This document shows, piece by piece, positions 1 through 7,875 of a stretch of 64,000 nt of DNA. The notes below the pieces were generated by a model, which ran no database searches, was not told where the DNA came from, and saw nothing but the letters and a program-made list of their open reading frames with translations. The translations under genes and the position numbers were made by a program. The stretch lies in the NCBI RefSeq assembly GCF_044772865.1, contig NZ_CP173029.1, positions 372,001 through 436,000 of the forward strand, in the 5' to 3' direction. The DNA comes from Algirhabdus cladophorae. Lineage in GTDB: Bacteria; Pseudomonadota; Alphaproteobacteria; Rhodobacterales; Rhodobacteraceae. How positions within the stretch are numbered: the stretch's first letter is position 1; each line of letters starts with the position of its first letter.

Positions 1-163
1 GATCCACCGCGAATACAACCTGCCTTTTGCGGATCTTGGCGTGAATGCTGATCTGCGAGAGGTCAAAAAGCATCCAGATTACGCTAAAACCCGCGAAGAG
101 ATCCTGACCATGATCTGGGATATGGAAGAAGAGATTATGGGTCGCACCGAGGAGAACGCATAA
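1..163 (+). CDS. ABC transporter ATP-binding protein, C-terminal end (partial)
   Basis: The window opens inside an open frame that starts at base 2 and stops with TAA at 161-163. The 53 visible residues are charged and end in EEEIMGRTEENA. No Walker motif remains in view, so the family is inferred from the next gene, a nitrate/taurine-type permease whose ATG shares the final A of this stop (TAATG). ATPases of that class commonly end in a short tail like this. Its role would be to power uptake of the substrate used by the downstream enzymes. The 5' end lies outside the window. Confidence 0.6.
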   Translation, partial: IHREYNLPFADLGVNADLREVKKHPDYAKTREEILTMIWDMEEEIMGRTEENA

Positions 164-1500
164 TGGGACAGATTTTTGCAGATCTCGGCGGCGAACTTTG
201 GACGCTGTTTTTGTCGATCGTCGCGGTGCTGCCTGCTTTGGTTGGATACGTGGCAATCATTCTTTTGGCGATGTTTGCTTGGCGATTTATCCGCAAACAG
301 ATGACACCCAAATCCGATTACACGTCGTTGAAAACAGTGACCTTTGGGGATGAAAGTGCGGTTATTTCGGACAAAGCTGCCTCGGTTATTTCGGTTGTTT
401 TGATCTTTGTCATTTGGGGTGCCTTTACAGGAACCAATTGGTTGCCGGGCTTTTTGCATGCGCCGGGGCCATTTGTCGGCGACGACGCGTTTACTTACAC
501 CGTTGAGGACGCCAATGGCGCAACGGCGGATGCTACGGTATCTGTACGTGTTCATGAAAAGGGTGCTCAAGTTGATGCGCCTGAGATTGTTCTGGGCGAC
601 GGCACAGCCAAGAATGATACGATTGTTGTTCAGGCCTATCGGTCTAAGCTGCTGATTTGGGATGGCAACGACGAGATTACCCGCAAAGATGGCGCAAATA
701 TCGTTGCCATCGATGGGCGTGCCATCAGCAAAGGCAATGCCGTCGATGTGGGCTTTGGCCGTGTCGCCTTGACAGACAAAGGCACATTGAACTTTGAGCC
801 GGGCAAAGGCTGGCAGATGGAAAACATCTGGCTGCCCGCGCCCGACAGTGTTTGGTCGCGCCTGCTTTCGGTGGCGTCGGAAGGCTATCAAAACGTGACT
901 TTGGCCGAACACCTGTCGTTTTCGCTGTTTCGTGTGATTGTCGGTTTCGTCCTCGGGGCTGCAGTCGGGATCCCACTGGGCTATGCCATGGGTCTCAGCA
1001 ATTGGTTCCGTGGTTGGTTTGATCCAATCGTTGAATTTATGCGCCCCGTGCCTCCTTTGGCGCTGATCCCTCTGGTGATCATCTGGGCAGGCATCGGCGA
1101 GCAGGGCAAGATCATCCTGCTGTTCCTTGCGGCCCTTTGGATTATGGCCATTGGTGCGCGGTCCGGCGTGTCAGGCGTCAACATCACCAAGGTACACGCA
1201 GCCTATTCATTGGGCGCATCCAAAGTGCAAATCCTGCGCCATGTGATTATCCCGAACTCCTTGCCTGAGATATTCACGGCGGCCCGTGTGGCTATGGGCG
1301 TGTGTTGGGGCACAGTGGTTGCGGCTGAATTGGTGGCTGCGGAAAAAGGTGTCGGTAAAATGATCGTCGCTGCGTCGAAATTCCAAGACACAGATATTGT
1401 TTTGATGGGGATCATTTTGATCGGCATCATTGGGTTCGGGATCGACGTGCTGATGCGTTTGGCCGAGAAATGGCTTGTCCCGTGGAAGGGCAAGGCCTGA
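163..1500 (+). CDS. ABC transporter permease (TauC/SsuC class) with inserted Ig/cadherin-like domain
   Basis: Inner-membrane permease of the taurine/nitrate/sulfonate class, 445 aa against about 250-300 for typical members. Two N-terminal membrane segments (about 12-42 and 73-97) are followed by an insert at about 104-222. Its first part (GDDAFTYTVEDANGATADA) resembles bacterial cadherin/VCBS-type beta-sandwich repeats and should lie outside the membrane. The normal family sequence resumes at WLPAPDSVWSRL (223-234), with membrane segments and the ATPase-contacting EAA loop (about 346-370, AAYSLGASKVQILRHVIIP). The start overlaps the preceding ATPase stop. Family assignment is firm; the function of the insert and the substrate are unknown. 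A terminator follows at 1525-1551, so the enzymes downstream may have their own promoter or depend on read-through. Confidence 0.9.
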   Translation: MGQIFADLGGELWTLFLSIVAVLPALVGYVAIILLAMFAWRFIRKQMTPKSDYTSLKTVTFGDESAVISDKAASVISVVLIFVIWGAFTGTNWLPGFLHAPGPFVGDDAFTYTVEDANGATADATVSVRVHEKGAQVDAPEIVLGDGTAKNDTIVVQAYRSKLLIWDGNDEITRKDGANIVAIDGRAISKGNAVDVGFGRVALTDKGTLNFEPGKGWQMENIWLPAPDSVWSRLLSVASEGYQNVTLAEHLSFSLFRVIVGFVLGAAVGIPLGYAMGLSNWFRGWFDPIVEFMRPVPPLALIPLVIIWAGIGEQGKIILLFLAALWIMAIGARSGVSGVNITKVHAAYSLGASKVQILRHVIIPNSLPEIFTAARVAMGVCWGTVVAAELVAAEKGVGKMIVAASKFQDTDIVLMGIILIGIIGFGIDVLMRLAEKWLVPWKGKA

Positions 1501-1524
1501 TCCGAGCCGCATAACAATAAGGAC

Positions 1525-1551
1525 AGGGCGGCCTTTGGGTCGCCCTTTTTT
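1525..1551 (+). terminator. Rho-independent terminator after the permease
   Basis: The stem is GGGCGGCC (1526-1533) against GGTCGCCC (1538-1545), with one G-U pair and a 4-nt loop, followed by six T. It lies 25 bases after the permease stop and 20 before the next start. Confidence 0.8.
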
Positions 1552-1570
1552 GATTTAGGGGAAATACGCT

Positions 1571-2611
1571 ATGCATCTGAAAAACACGTTTACCACTCTT
1601 GATGGATTGGACAGCATCCCATTGATCAGTGTCGATGTGGCAGCGCCTTTGGCCTTGCTTGAGGCCTGTCCGGCTCACGCTGAAACCCCGCTGACATCCG
1701 TGCCGGATTTGGCGGCGCAATGGGGTGTGGGTCACCTAGATATCAAAGACGAACGTGGTCGTATGAATATCGGCAGCTTCAAGGCGCTCGGGGCTGCCTA
1801 TGTGATCGCCCATGAGGCCAGCCAAGCCGGTTTTGCTGATGATCCGACCGTTATGCAGGGCCGGACATTCGTGTCCTCCACTGCTGGCAATCATGGTGTG
1901 TCCATCGCCGCCGGGGCCAAAGTTTTCGGTGCCAAGGCCGTGATTTATATCTCCAAAAACGTTCCAACCAGTTTTGCAGATCGGCTACGGGGCATGGGCG
2001 CAGAGGTTGTGGTACATGGCGACAATTATGAGGCCAGCATGGATGCCGCGATGCAAGCGGCAAAAGACAATGACTGGACCTTGTTGTCGGACACATCTTG
2101 GGATGCCTACACCGCCTTACCGCACCGTTTGATGGAAGGCTATTTGGTCCTTGCAGCCGAAGCCGTAGCCCAAATGCCAGAGCCGCCCACCCATATTATG
2201 CTGCAAGCTGGCGTTGGCGGATTGGCTTCAGCGGCCGCTGCCTATTTTCGTCACGCCTGGGGCGACGGCCCGCGCATCACCGTGGTTGAACCGGAATTTG
2301 CACCGGCCCTGATTAACTCGGTTAAGGCAGGCAAACCTGTCGTAAGCAGCGGGCCGGTTTCGGATATGGGGCGGCTTGATTGTAAGGACCCCTCACATAT
2401 CGCCCTAAAGGCCCTCAACCGCGACGCCAGTGATTTTGTGACGATCACGGAGGATGAAGGTTTTGCCGTTTTGCCGATATTAGCGGCGTATGATCTGGCC
2501 ACGTCAACCTCTGGCGGGGCAGGGGTCGCGGCGATCCCTGTGTATGGCCAAGCCCTTGGCATGGACACCACATCACGGGTTTTGTGTATATTGTCCGAAG
2601 GCCCTGCGTAA
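1571..2611 (+). CDS. PLP-dependent enzyme, diaminopropionate ammonia-lyase-like
   Basis: Fold-type II PLP enzyme of 346 aa. The order of motifs follows diaminopropionate ammonia-lyase: TPLTSVPDLAAQWGV, then IKDERGRMNIGSFKALG with the Schiff-base lysine at K71, STAGNHG phosphate/substrate loop, DTSWDAYTALPHRLMEGY, and LQAGVGGLA. It is shorter than the usual lyase of about 400 aa and carries NIGSFK where DAPAL has GLNAFK, so the substrate may differ. Family knowledge predicts alpha,beta-elimination of an amino acid to a keto acid plus ammonia. The start follows a GGGGAAAT ribosome site. Its stop overlaps the next start (TAATG), so it is coupled to the M24 gene. The neighbouring transporter and hydrolases suggest catabolism of a nitrogenous compound; EutB of hydroxyectoine use is a more distant alternative. 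Confidence 0.8.
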   Translation: MHLKNTFTTLDGLDSIPLISVDVAAPLALLEACPAHAETPLTSVPDLAAQWGVGHLDIKDERGRMNIGSFKALGAAYVIAHEASQAGFADDPTVMQGRTFVSSTAGNHGVSIAAGAKVFGAKAVIYISKNVPTSFADRLRGMGAEVVVHGDNYEASMDAAMQAAKDNDWTLLSDTSWDAYTALPHRLMEGYLVLAAEAVAQMPEPPTHIMLQAGVGGLASAAAAYFRHAWGDGPRITVVEPEFAPALINSVKAGKPVVSSGPVSDMGRLDCKDPSHIALKALNRDASDFVTITEDEGFAVLPILAAYDLATSTSGGAGVAAIPVYGQALGMDTTSRVLCILSEGPA

Positions 2612-3747
2612 TGGTGGCGGTGTTTGAACCGTCTGAATATCAGGCCCGCACCAGCCGCGCCCAAGAGCTGATGGGCCAGCACGGGTTGGTGGCGATGCTA
2701 CTGACCTGCGAGGCCGATGTGCGCTATTACACAGGCTACCTGACACGGTTTTGGGAAAGCCCATCACGGCCATGGTTTTTGGTTGTGCCCGCAATCGGCA
2801 AGCCAGTGGCTGTGATCCCGTCCATTGGGGCAGCCTTGATGGGGCAAACTTGGATAGATGATATCCGCACATGGGCTGCACCCCAGCCCGGCGACGATGG
2901 GGTCAGCCTGTTGGCAGACACATTGCGCGACTTGGCCCCGTCTGGAAACATTGGCCTGCCATATCAATTGGAAAGCCATCTGCGGATGCCTTTAGGCGAC
3001 TACGCAGCGCTACAGGCGGCGCTGCCGGATCATTCCTTTGGCACCGACCATGGCATCACAGCCGATCTGCGGCAGGTCAAATCCGAAGCCGAAATTGCCA
3101 AAATTGCAACGGCCTGTACCATCGCTGGCAAAGCTTTTGCGGATGTACCGACAATTGCCACTATCGGCACGCCGTTGTCCGACGTGTTTCGGAATTTCCA
3201 GCGGCTTTGTCTGCAGCACGGTGCCGATTGGGTGCCTTATCTGGCGGGTGGGGCCGATCAGGCCGGGTATTGCGATGTGATCTCGCCTGCGTCTGATGCG
3301 CCTTTGCAAGAAGGCGATGTCCTTATGTTAGACACAGGATTAATCCATGATGGTTACTTTTGCGACTATGATCGCAATTTCGCCGTGGGTCGCGCCAGCG
3401 CGGTTGTGCAGCAGGCCCAGCATCAGTTGATGGAGGCCTGCGCGGCTGGGCTGGAGGCAGCCCAACCCGGTGCGACGGCTGCAGATGTGTATCATGCGAT
3501 GCACGCGATTGTTGGCGGCAGTGATGCAGGCCGCCTTGGGCACGGGCTGGGTATGCAACTGACCGAAGGCTTGTCGCTGATCGCTGAAGATCACACGGTG
3601 CTTAAGGCCGGGATGGTGATCACCCTCGAGCCGAGTGTCGCGACGCAAAATGGGCGACTGATCGTCCATGAGGAAAACATCGTCATTCGTGAGGGTGGCG
3701 CGCAAATCCTCAGTCCGTGGTCAAAACCAGAATTGGAAGTGATCTAA
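2611..3747 (+). CDS. M24-family metallohydrolase (Xaa-Pro peptidase / ectoine hydrolase-like)
   Basis: Pita-bread metallohydrolase of 378 aa. An in-frame ATG exists 27 bases earlier, but the one at 2611 overlaps the preceding stop (TAATG) and gives the usual length. The N-terminal creatinase/prolidase domain spans about 1-150 and the catalytic domain about 155-370. All five metal ligands are visible: D241 (MLDTGLIHDG), D252 (FCDYDRNF), H311 (GHGLGM), E340 (TLEPSV) and E354/355 (VHEENIV). Members hydrolyse X-Pro dipeptides, creatine or ectoine-type amides, and the exact substrate cannot be read here. Being between a DAPAL-like lyase and a racemase-fold enzyme, it probably cleaves an amide in a small imported nitrogen compound. 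Confidence 0.88.
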   Translation: MVAVFEPSEYQARTSRAQELMGQHGLVAMLLTCEADVRYYTGYLTRFWESPSRPWFLVVPAIGKPVAVIPSIGAALMGQTWIDDIRTWAAPQPGDDGVSLLADTLRDLAPSGNIGLPYQLESHLRMPLGDYAALQAALPDHSFGTDHGITADLRQVKSEAEIAKIATACTIAGKAFADVPTIATIGTPLSDVFRNFQRLCLQHGADWVPYLAGGADQAGYCDVISPASDAPLQEGDVLMLDTGLIHDGYFCDYDRNFAVGRASAVVQQAQHQLMEACAAGLEAAQPGATAADVYHAMHAIVGGSDAGRLGHGLGMQLTEGLSLIAEDHTVLKAGMVITLEPSVATQNGRLIVHEENIVIREGGAQILSPWSKPELEVI

Positions 3748-3748
3748 A

Positions 3749-4492
3749 ATGACAGATTTAAGCTATACATCAACGGACCGGATTGGCGTTCATGGCACCT
3801 TTGGTTTGGTGGTCTTGCAAACGGACGAGACGATTGAACACGATCTGCACCGGATGTTGCCTAGTGATGGCGTTGCGCTCTATGCCAGCCGCATTGCAAA
3901 CGACGAAGAAGTCACAGGCGATACACTGGCTGCCATGGCCGAGCGGTTGCCACGCTCGACAGGGATGTTTCCCAATTCACTGGCATTTGACGTTGTGGGC
4001 TACGGCTGCACGTCGGGGACGTCAGTGATCGGGCCACAAAACGTTGCAAAATTGGTGCGCGAAGGCTGCACTGCGACCCATGTGACCGAACCTGTTAGCG
4101 CGCTTATTGCGGCCTGTGCTGCCCTTGGCGTTGGCTCTTTGGGGTTTGTGTCGCCCTATATCGAAGAGGTGAACACACGCTTGCGCGACGTTCTGGCCAG
4201 CCAGGACATCCAAAGCCCGGTGTTTGGATCCTTTAACGAGGGGATCGACGCCAAAGTCGCCCGTATCGATGGGCCTTCCATTGTGGCAGGGGCGTTGAGC
4301 GTCGGATCAGCACAAGTGGATGCGGTCTTTCTTAGCTGTACGAATTTGCGAACACTTGATGTCATTGAGCAGATTGAAGCGGAACTGGATAAGCCTGTAT
4401 TGGCCTCGAACCAAGTATTGGCATGGCATATGGCCAAGCTGGCAGGGCTGCCGATCAAAGGCATGGGCCCCGGCAGGTTGTTCGCAACCTAA
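3749..4492 (+). CDS. Asp/Glu racemase superfamily protein (maleate isomerase / AMDase-like)
   Basis: 247-aa protein of the aspartate/glutamate racemase, hydantoin racemase, arylmalonate decarboxylase and maleate isomerase superfamily. Two catalytic cysteines are in place: C87 in GYGCTSGTS and C197 in LSCTNLRTLD. The SGTS and SCTNLRT pairs match the maleate isomerase/EutA branch better than glutamate racemase. It starts one base after the preceding stop and is the last gene of the operon. It may epimerise or isomerise an intermediate. EutA of ectoine use has this fold, but the EutC and EutE partners are absent here. Confidence 0.82.
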   Translation: MTDLSYTSTDRIGVHGTFGLVVLQTDETIEHDLHRMLPSDGVALYASRIANDEEVTGDTLAAMAERLPRSTGMFPNSLAFDVVGYGCTSGTSVIGPQNVAKLVREGCTATHVTEPVSALIAACAALGVGSLGFVSPYIEEVNTRLRDVLASQDIQSPVFGSFNEGIDAKVARIDGPSIVAGALSVGSAQVDAVFLSCTNLRTLDVIEQIEAELDKPVLASNQVLAWHMAKLAGLPIKGMGPGRLFAT

Positions 4493-4632
4493 GGCGTTAA
4501 CGACCTGCTTCACGATCTGCCTATGGTGGGGAAATCCGGACTGGACGGTTTTGGGGGAATCTGGGTAAAATTAGTTTATTAGATCCTAACATGTGTTCAA
4601 ATTCGTAAAAAATCCCCTTTAGGTGTCAAAAC

Positions 4633-6936
4633 ATGCTCTATTTTGATCGTGATGCAATGGCCTATCCAGACTTTCTGGACAGCAGTATGGTCGAAAAAGG
4701 CCGTGGGATCATTGCGACCTACATCGAAAACATGATGTCCAAGGGCGGCCAACGGCGTGCGCCAAACCTGCAAAAACTGCTATCAGAACCCGCTTTGGTC
4801 GAGGCGCTTTATGGCGGATTTCAGGGTGTTTGCGCGTTTTGTGAAACGCCGTCTGAAAAGCCTGATGCGGCATGGGTTGGGCATTTCCGACCAATGCAAC
4901 TGGCCGAGGATATCAGCGGATCTACCTCGTTGCTGTATTACATCTGGTTGGCTTTGGAGTGGGAGAACCTGCTTCATATCTGCCCAGATTGCGCACGCGC
5001 CAAAGCCAACAAATTCTACACCCAAGAACCGCGCGGAAATTATCAAGACAGCGTCGCGCAACTGCGCCAAACCGAACAAGAATTGCTGATCGATCCCACT
5101 TGGCCCGATCTCAGCGGTCGGATCCAATTCTTTGCGACCGGTGTGGTGAATGGGGCTGATTACAAGGGGCGCACCACGATTGAGCTGTTGGATCTGAACC
5201 GTCCAAAGCTTATCTCGGCCCGCAAAGCGGCGATCAAAGACGGTGTTGCGATGCTGATGGAGGGTCATCTGGAGGCCGCCCCGGGCAGAAACGGTGCCGA
5301 GCCGCATTTGTTGCGCCCTCGAACCCCCTCCAGTCCGGCACTTCCTTACCAAGGGGTCGTCAGCAATGTTTTGGTAAACTGGGCGCTGAATAACACGCAG
5401 ACCGAAGGGCTAGAGGATTTTGTCCAGCTTGTGTCCGAACTGGACGCAGATACCAAGCAAGAGATGTCCGACGAGATCCTTCTGCCACCTTTGTCAGAGC
5501 CGCAGATCGAATCCTCGGTCGGGATGGGTTTTGAAGCCGCAAAGCCTGAAACAAAACCGCCGGGCAGACCGCGCAAACCCTCGCGTAACCTGCGTTTGGA
5601 CACCATGCCACTGGCCGATGCACAGATCCAAAGCGTACACATCGAAAACTTCAAAGCCCTGCGCGAAATCTCGTTCACTTTGCCCGACAGCGTGCCCCCG
5701 CCTAAAAACAGTTCGGTCACGCAGCAGGCGCCGTGCATGTTGGTGCTGGGGGAAAATGCGACTGGGAAATCCTCGGTTCTTGAGGCGTTGACCCTTTGCC
5801 TTTTGGGCACGTCCGAGATGACGGAACTCAATGATCTGCTCAAGGATGAGGATCTGTCACCGGAAAAGATGATCCACAGACCCGATACGACGGATTGGGA
5901 CAGGCTGTCGGAGGAGCCTTTGCGGGTCGAGATTGGCTACCTCGACCGGACCGAAGGGTCCAGCCTGTCTGGCCTTGCGGCTGCGCCGACGTTTTTCGGT
6001 TCGCCCAAGACCTCGAAAATTCTGATGTCTTACGGACCGCGTCGCTATTTTAGACCAGGCAAGTCATATCGGCGCCGCGCCCCGGCCTACCGGGTGCAAT
6101 CGCAGTTTGATCCTTTGACCACAATCGCTGATCCAGCCGCGTGGCTGCTGGATTGTAAACCTGCGCAATTTGATGCAGCCGCGCGCGCTTTACGGGTCGT
6201 GCTGATGTTGACCGAAGACCAATATTTCGAACGCGAGCCAACCCCGGATGGCAAGGGGCGGATTGTGATCGACACGCCCGGTGGCCGCACACCTCTATCG
6301 GAAATGTCCGTGGGCTATAAATCTATTGTGGCTATGGCGACGGATATTATTCGCGAGCTGTTTTACTACTACGATAACACCGAATTTGCCCATGCTGTTG
6401 TTTTGATTGACGAAATTGAAACCCATCTTCACCCGCGTTGGAAAATGCAGATCGTGGCCTTGTTGCGCGAGGCGTTTCCGATGGTTCAGTTTATCATCAC
6501 CACCCATGATCCATTGTGTTTGCGCGGCATGAACAATGGCGAGGTGTTTGTGTTGCAACGCTCGCCCGAGGATGCGCGGGTTGAGACGCTGACTGATCTA
6601 CCTAATGTCGAGGGTATGCGGGCAGAGCAATTGCTGACATCCGAATTTTTTGGCCTGTCCACCACAGATCCCGAGGGCGATTTGGCGGTTGAGGATTTCC
6701 ATCGCTTGTCCCTGAAAGAGGACCGCACCCCGGAAGAAGATGGTCGTCTGAACGAGGTCAACGATTTCCTCAAGAAACGGTTGGGCGTTGGGGACACGGC
6801 GAACGAACAATTGGCCGCAATGGCAGCGCGCAATCATCCGGTCCAGATCGAGCCCGTGCTGCAACGACTGCCCGAGGGTGATGTGCGTAATGAACTGATG
6901 CGCATTAGTGATAAATACCGTCAAAGGCGCAGATGA
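4633..6936 (+). CDS. HNH nuclease-AAA ATPase fusion, Septu PtuA-like defence protein
   Basis: 767 aa. Residues 60-130 form an HNH/TIGR02646-type zinc module: C67-x2-C70 (VCAFCE), H84 (GHFRP), N112 (EWENLL), C117-x2-C120 (CPDC), followed by LLIDP. The asparagine usually after the last cysteine is alanine (CARAK). After a proline-rich linker (about 285-325) an SMC/OLD-like ATPase begins at IQSVHIENFKAL: Walker A GENATGKSS (373-381), signature LSEMSVGYKS (555-564), Walker B VVLIDEIE (589-596) and switch histidine TTHDP (623-627). PtuA ATPases of Septu pair with PtuB HNH nucleases; here one HNH is fused and another follows in a 4-nt overlap. The expected role is an ATP-gated nuclease that degrades nucleic acid on phage infection. 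No reverse transcriptase is nearby, so it is not a retron effector. Confidence 0.82.
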   Translation: MLYFDRDAMAYPDFLDSSMVEKGRGIIATYIENMMSKGGQRRAPNLQKLLSEPALVEALYGGFQGVCAFCETPSEKPDAAWVGHFRPMQLAEDISGSTSLLYYIWLALEWENLLHICPDCARAKANKFYTQEPRGNYQDSVAQLRQTEQELLIDPTWPDLSGRIQFFATGVVNGADYKGRTTIELLDLNRPKLISARKAAIKDGVAMLMEGHLEAAPGRNGAEPHLLRPRTPSSPALPYQGVVSNVLVNWALNNTQTEGLEDFVQLVSELDADTKQEMSDEILLPPLSEPQIESSVGMGFEAAKPETKPPGRPRKPSRNLRLDTMPLADAQIQSVHIENFKALREISFTLPDSVPPPKNSSVTQQAPCMLVLGENATGKSSVLEALTLCLLGTSEMTELNDLLKDEDLSPEKMIHRPDTTDWDRLSEEPLRVEIGYLDRTEGSSLSGLAAAPTFFGSPKTSKILMSYGPRRYFRPGKSYRRRAPAYRVQSQFDPLTTIADPAAWLLDCKPAQFDAAARALRVVLMLTEDQYFEREPTPDGKGRIVIDTPGGRTPLSEMSVGYKSIVAMATDIIRELFYYYDNTEFAHAVVLIDEIETHLHPRWKMQIVALLREAFPMVQFIITTHDPLCLRGMNNGEVFVLQRSPEDARVETLTDLPNVEGMRAEQLLTSEFFGLSTTDPEGDLAVEDFHRLSLKEDRTPEEDGRLNEVNDFLKKRLGVGDTANEQLAAMAARNHPVQIEPVLQRLPEGDVRNELMRISDKYRQRRR

Positions 6937-7853
6937 TGATCAAAGTTGACCGCAGCCCCTTTCCTATCCCAGATCGCGTAAACGTCAAAAAAGTTGGCAC
7001 CTCGGCGCATGAAGAATTCTTAAAGGCGCTTGCCGCGTTGGAGGCGGGCACACCCTTTTCCAGCGGCGATTTCAAAGCCTACAGCAACAAAAAAGTGCGC
7101 GAAGCGTTGATCGAGTTGTTCAATGGAAAATGCGCCTATTGCGAGTCGCCCCATGCGGCCAGCGGTGACGTGGATATCGAACATTATCGCCCTAAAAGCA
7201 AAGTCGCCGAAAACGACGATCACCCAGGCTATTGGTGGCTGGCGGGCGACTGGCACAATCTGGTGATGTCCTGCACCCATTGCAATCAAAACCGCACGCT
7301 AGAAGTTATCGCCTTTGTGCCCGATGAAGAAGCCACCGAAGAGGCCGCAGGGCAGGTCACGGTGATCAAGAAAACCGTGGGCAAATTGGACGCATTTCCA
7401 ACCTTGGATGAGACATGGGTCACCGAACACGGCATTCCAATGTCACAAGAAAAGCCCTTTTTGATTGATCCCACGATTACCGATCCGCAGACTTGTTTGG
7501 ACTATGTGTTTCATGAAAATGAATTCTGCACCATTTTTGGCATCGATCCAGAGGGTCGCGGGGCACGCAGCATCGAAATCTTGGGCCTCAACCGGCGTTT
7601 ACTTACCGAAACCCGGTTCTTGCGACAGTTGACCCTGCAATCCCACGCGCAACAAATCTCGAATGCTTTGAACGTCTTGAACGGTTTGGGCGATGCCCCG
7701 GATCCGGCCCTCAAGAGCTTTGCGATGCAAACGATAGATACGGCCCTTGATGCGCTTTGGGACGAAGGCAGCGATGATCGTATTTTCGCAGGCATGTGTC
7801 GGTCATTTTACCAACAACAATTGGCGCGCGTTGATGACGTTCTAGGGCGCTAG
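6933..7853 (+). CDS. HNH endonuclease, PtuB-like
   Basis: 306-aa TIGR02646/PtuB-type HNH nuclease. The zinc and catalytic pattern is C67-C70 (KCAYCE), H84 (IEHYRPK), N109 (WHNLV), C114-C117-N118 (CTHCNQN), then FLIDP. The first three positions and the spacing nearly equal those of the HNH domain fused to the upstream ATPase, while this copy keeps the complete HNH triad. ATG at 6933 overlaps the upstream stop (ATGA); a second ATG at 6936 is an alternative. The coupling implies a 1:1-type complex with the ATPase. Inferred role: nuclease effector of a Septu-like system. Confidence 0.85.
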   Translation: MMIKVDRSPFPIPDRVNVKKVGTSAHEEFLKALAALEAGTPFSSGDFKAYSNKKVREALIELFNGKCAYCESPHAASGDVDIEHYRPKSKVAENDDHPGYWWLAGDWHNLVMSCTHCNQNRTLEVIAFVPDEEATEEAAGQVTVIKKTVGKLDAFPTLDETWVTEHGIPMSQEKPFLIDPTITDPQTCLDYVFHENEFCTIFGIDPEGRGARSIEILGLNRRLLTETRFLRQLTLQSHAQQISNALNVLNGLGDAPDPALKSFAMQTIDTALDALWDEGSDDRIFAGMCRSFYQQQLARVDDVLGR

Positions 7854-7875
7854 GGTTTTTAGACGCTAGGCTAGG

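Noticed and set aside
1571..4492. Ectoine/hydroxyectoine eut operon
   Set aside because: M24 and racemase folds match, but the PLP enzyme is DAPAL-like, EutC, EutE and the usual transporter types are missing, so the assignment was not made.
4493..4632. Retron msr-msd RNA upstream of the HNH-ATPase
   Set aside because: Retron Ec78 uses similar effectors, but there is no reverse transcriptase gene in the window and no long inverted repeat flanking this 140-base gap.
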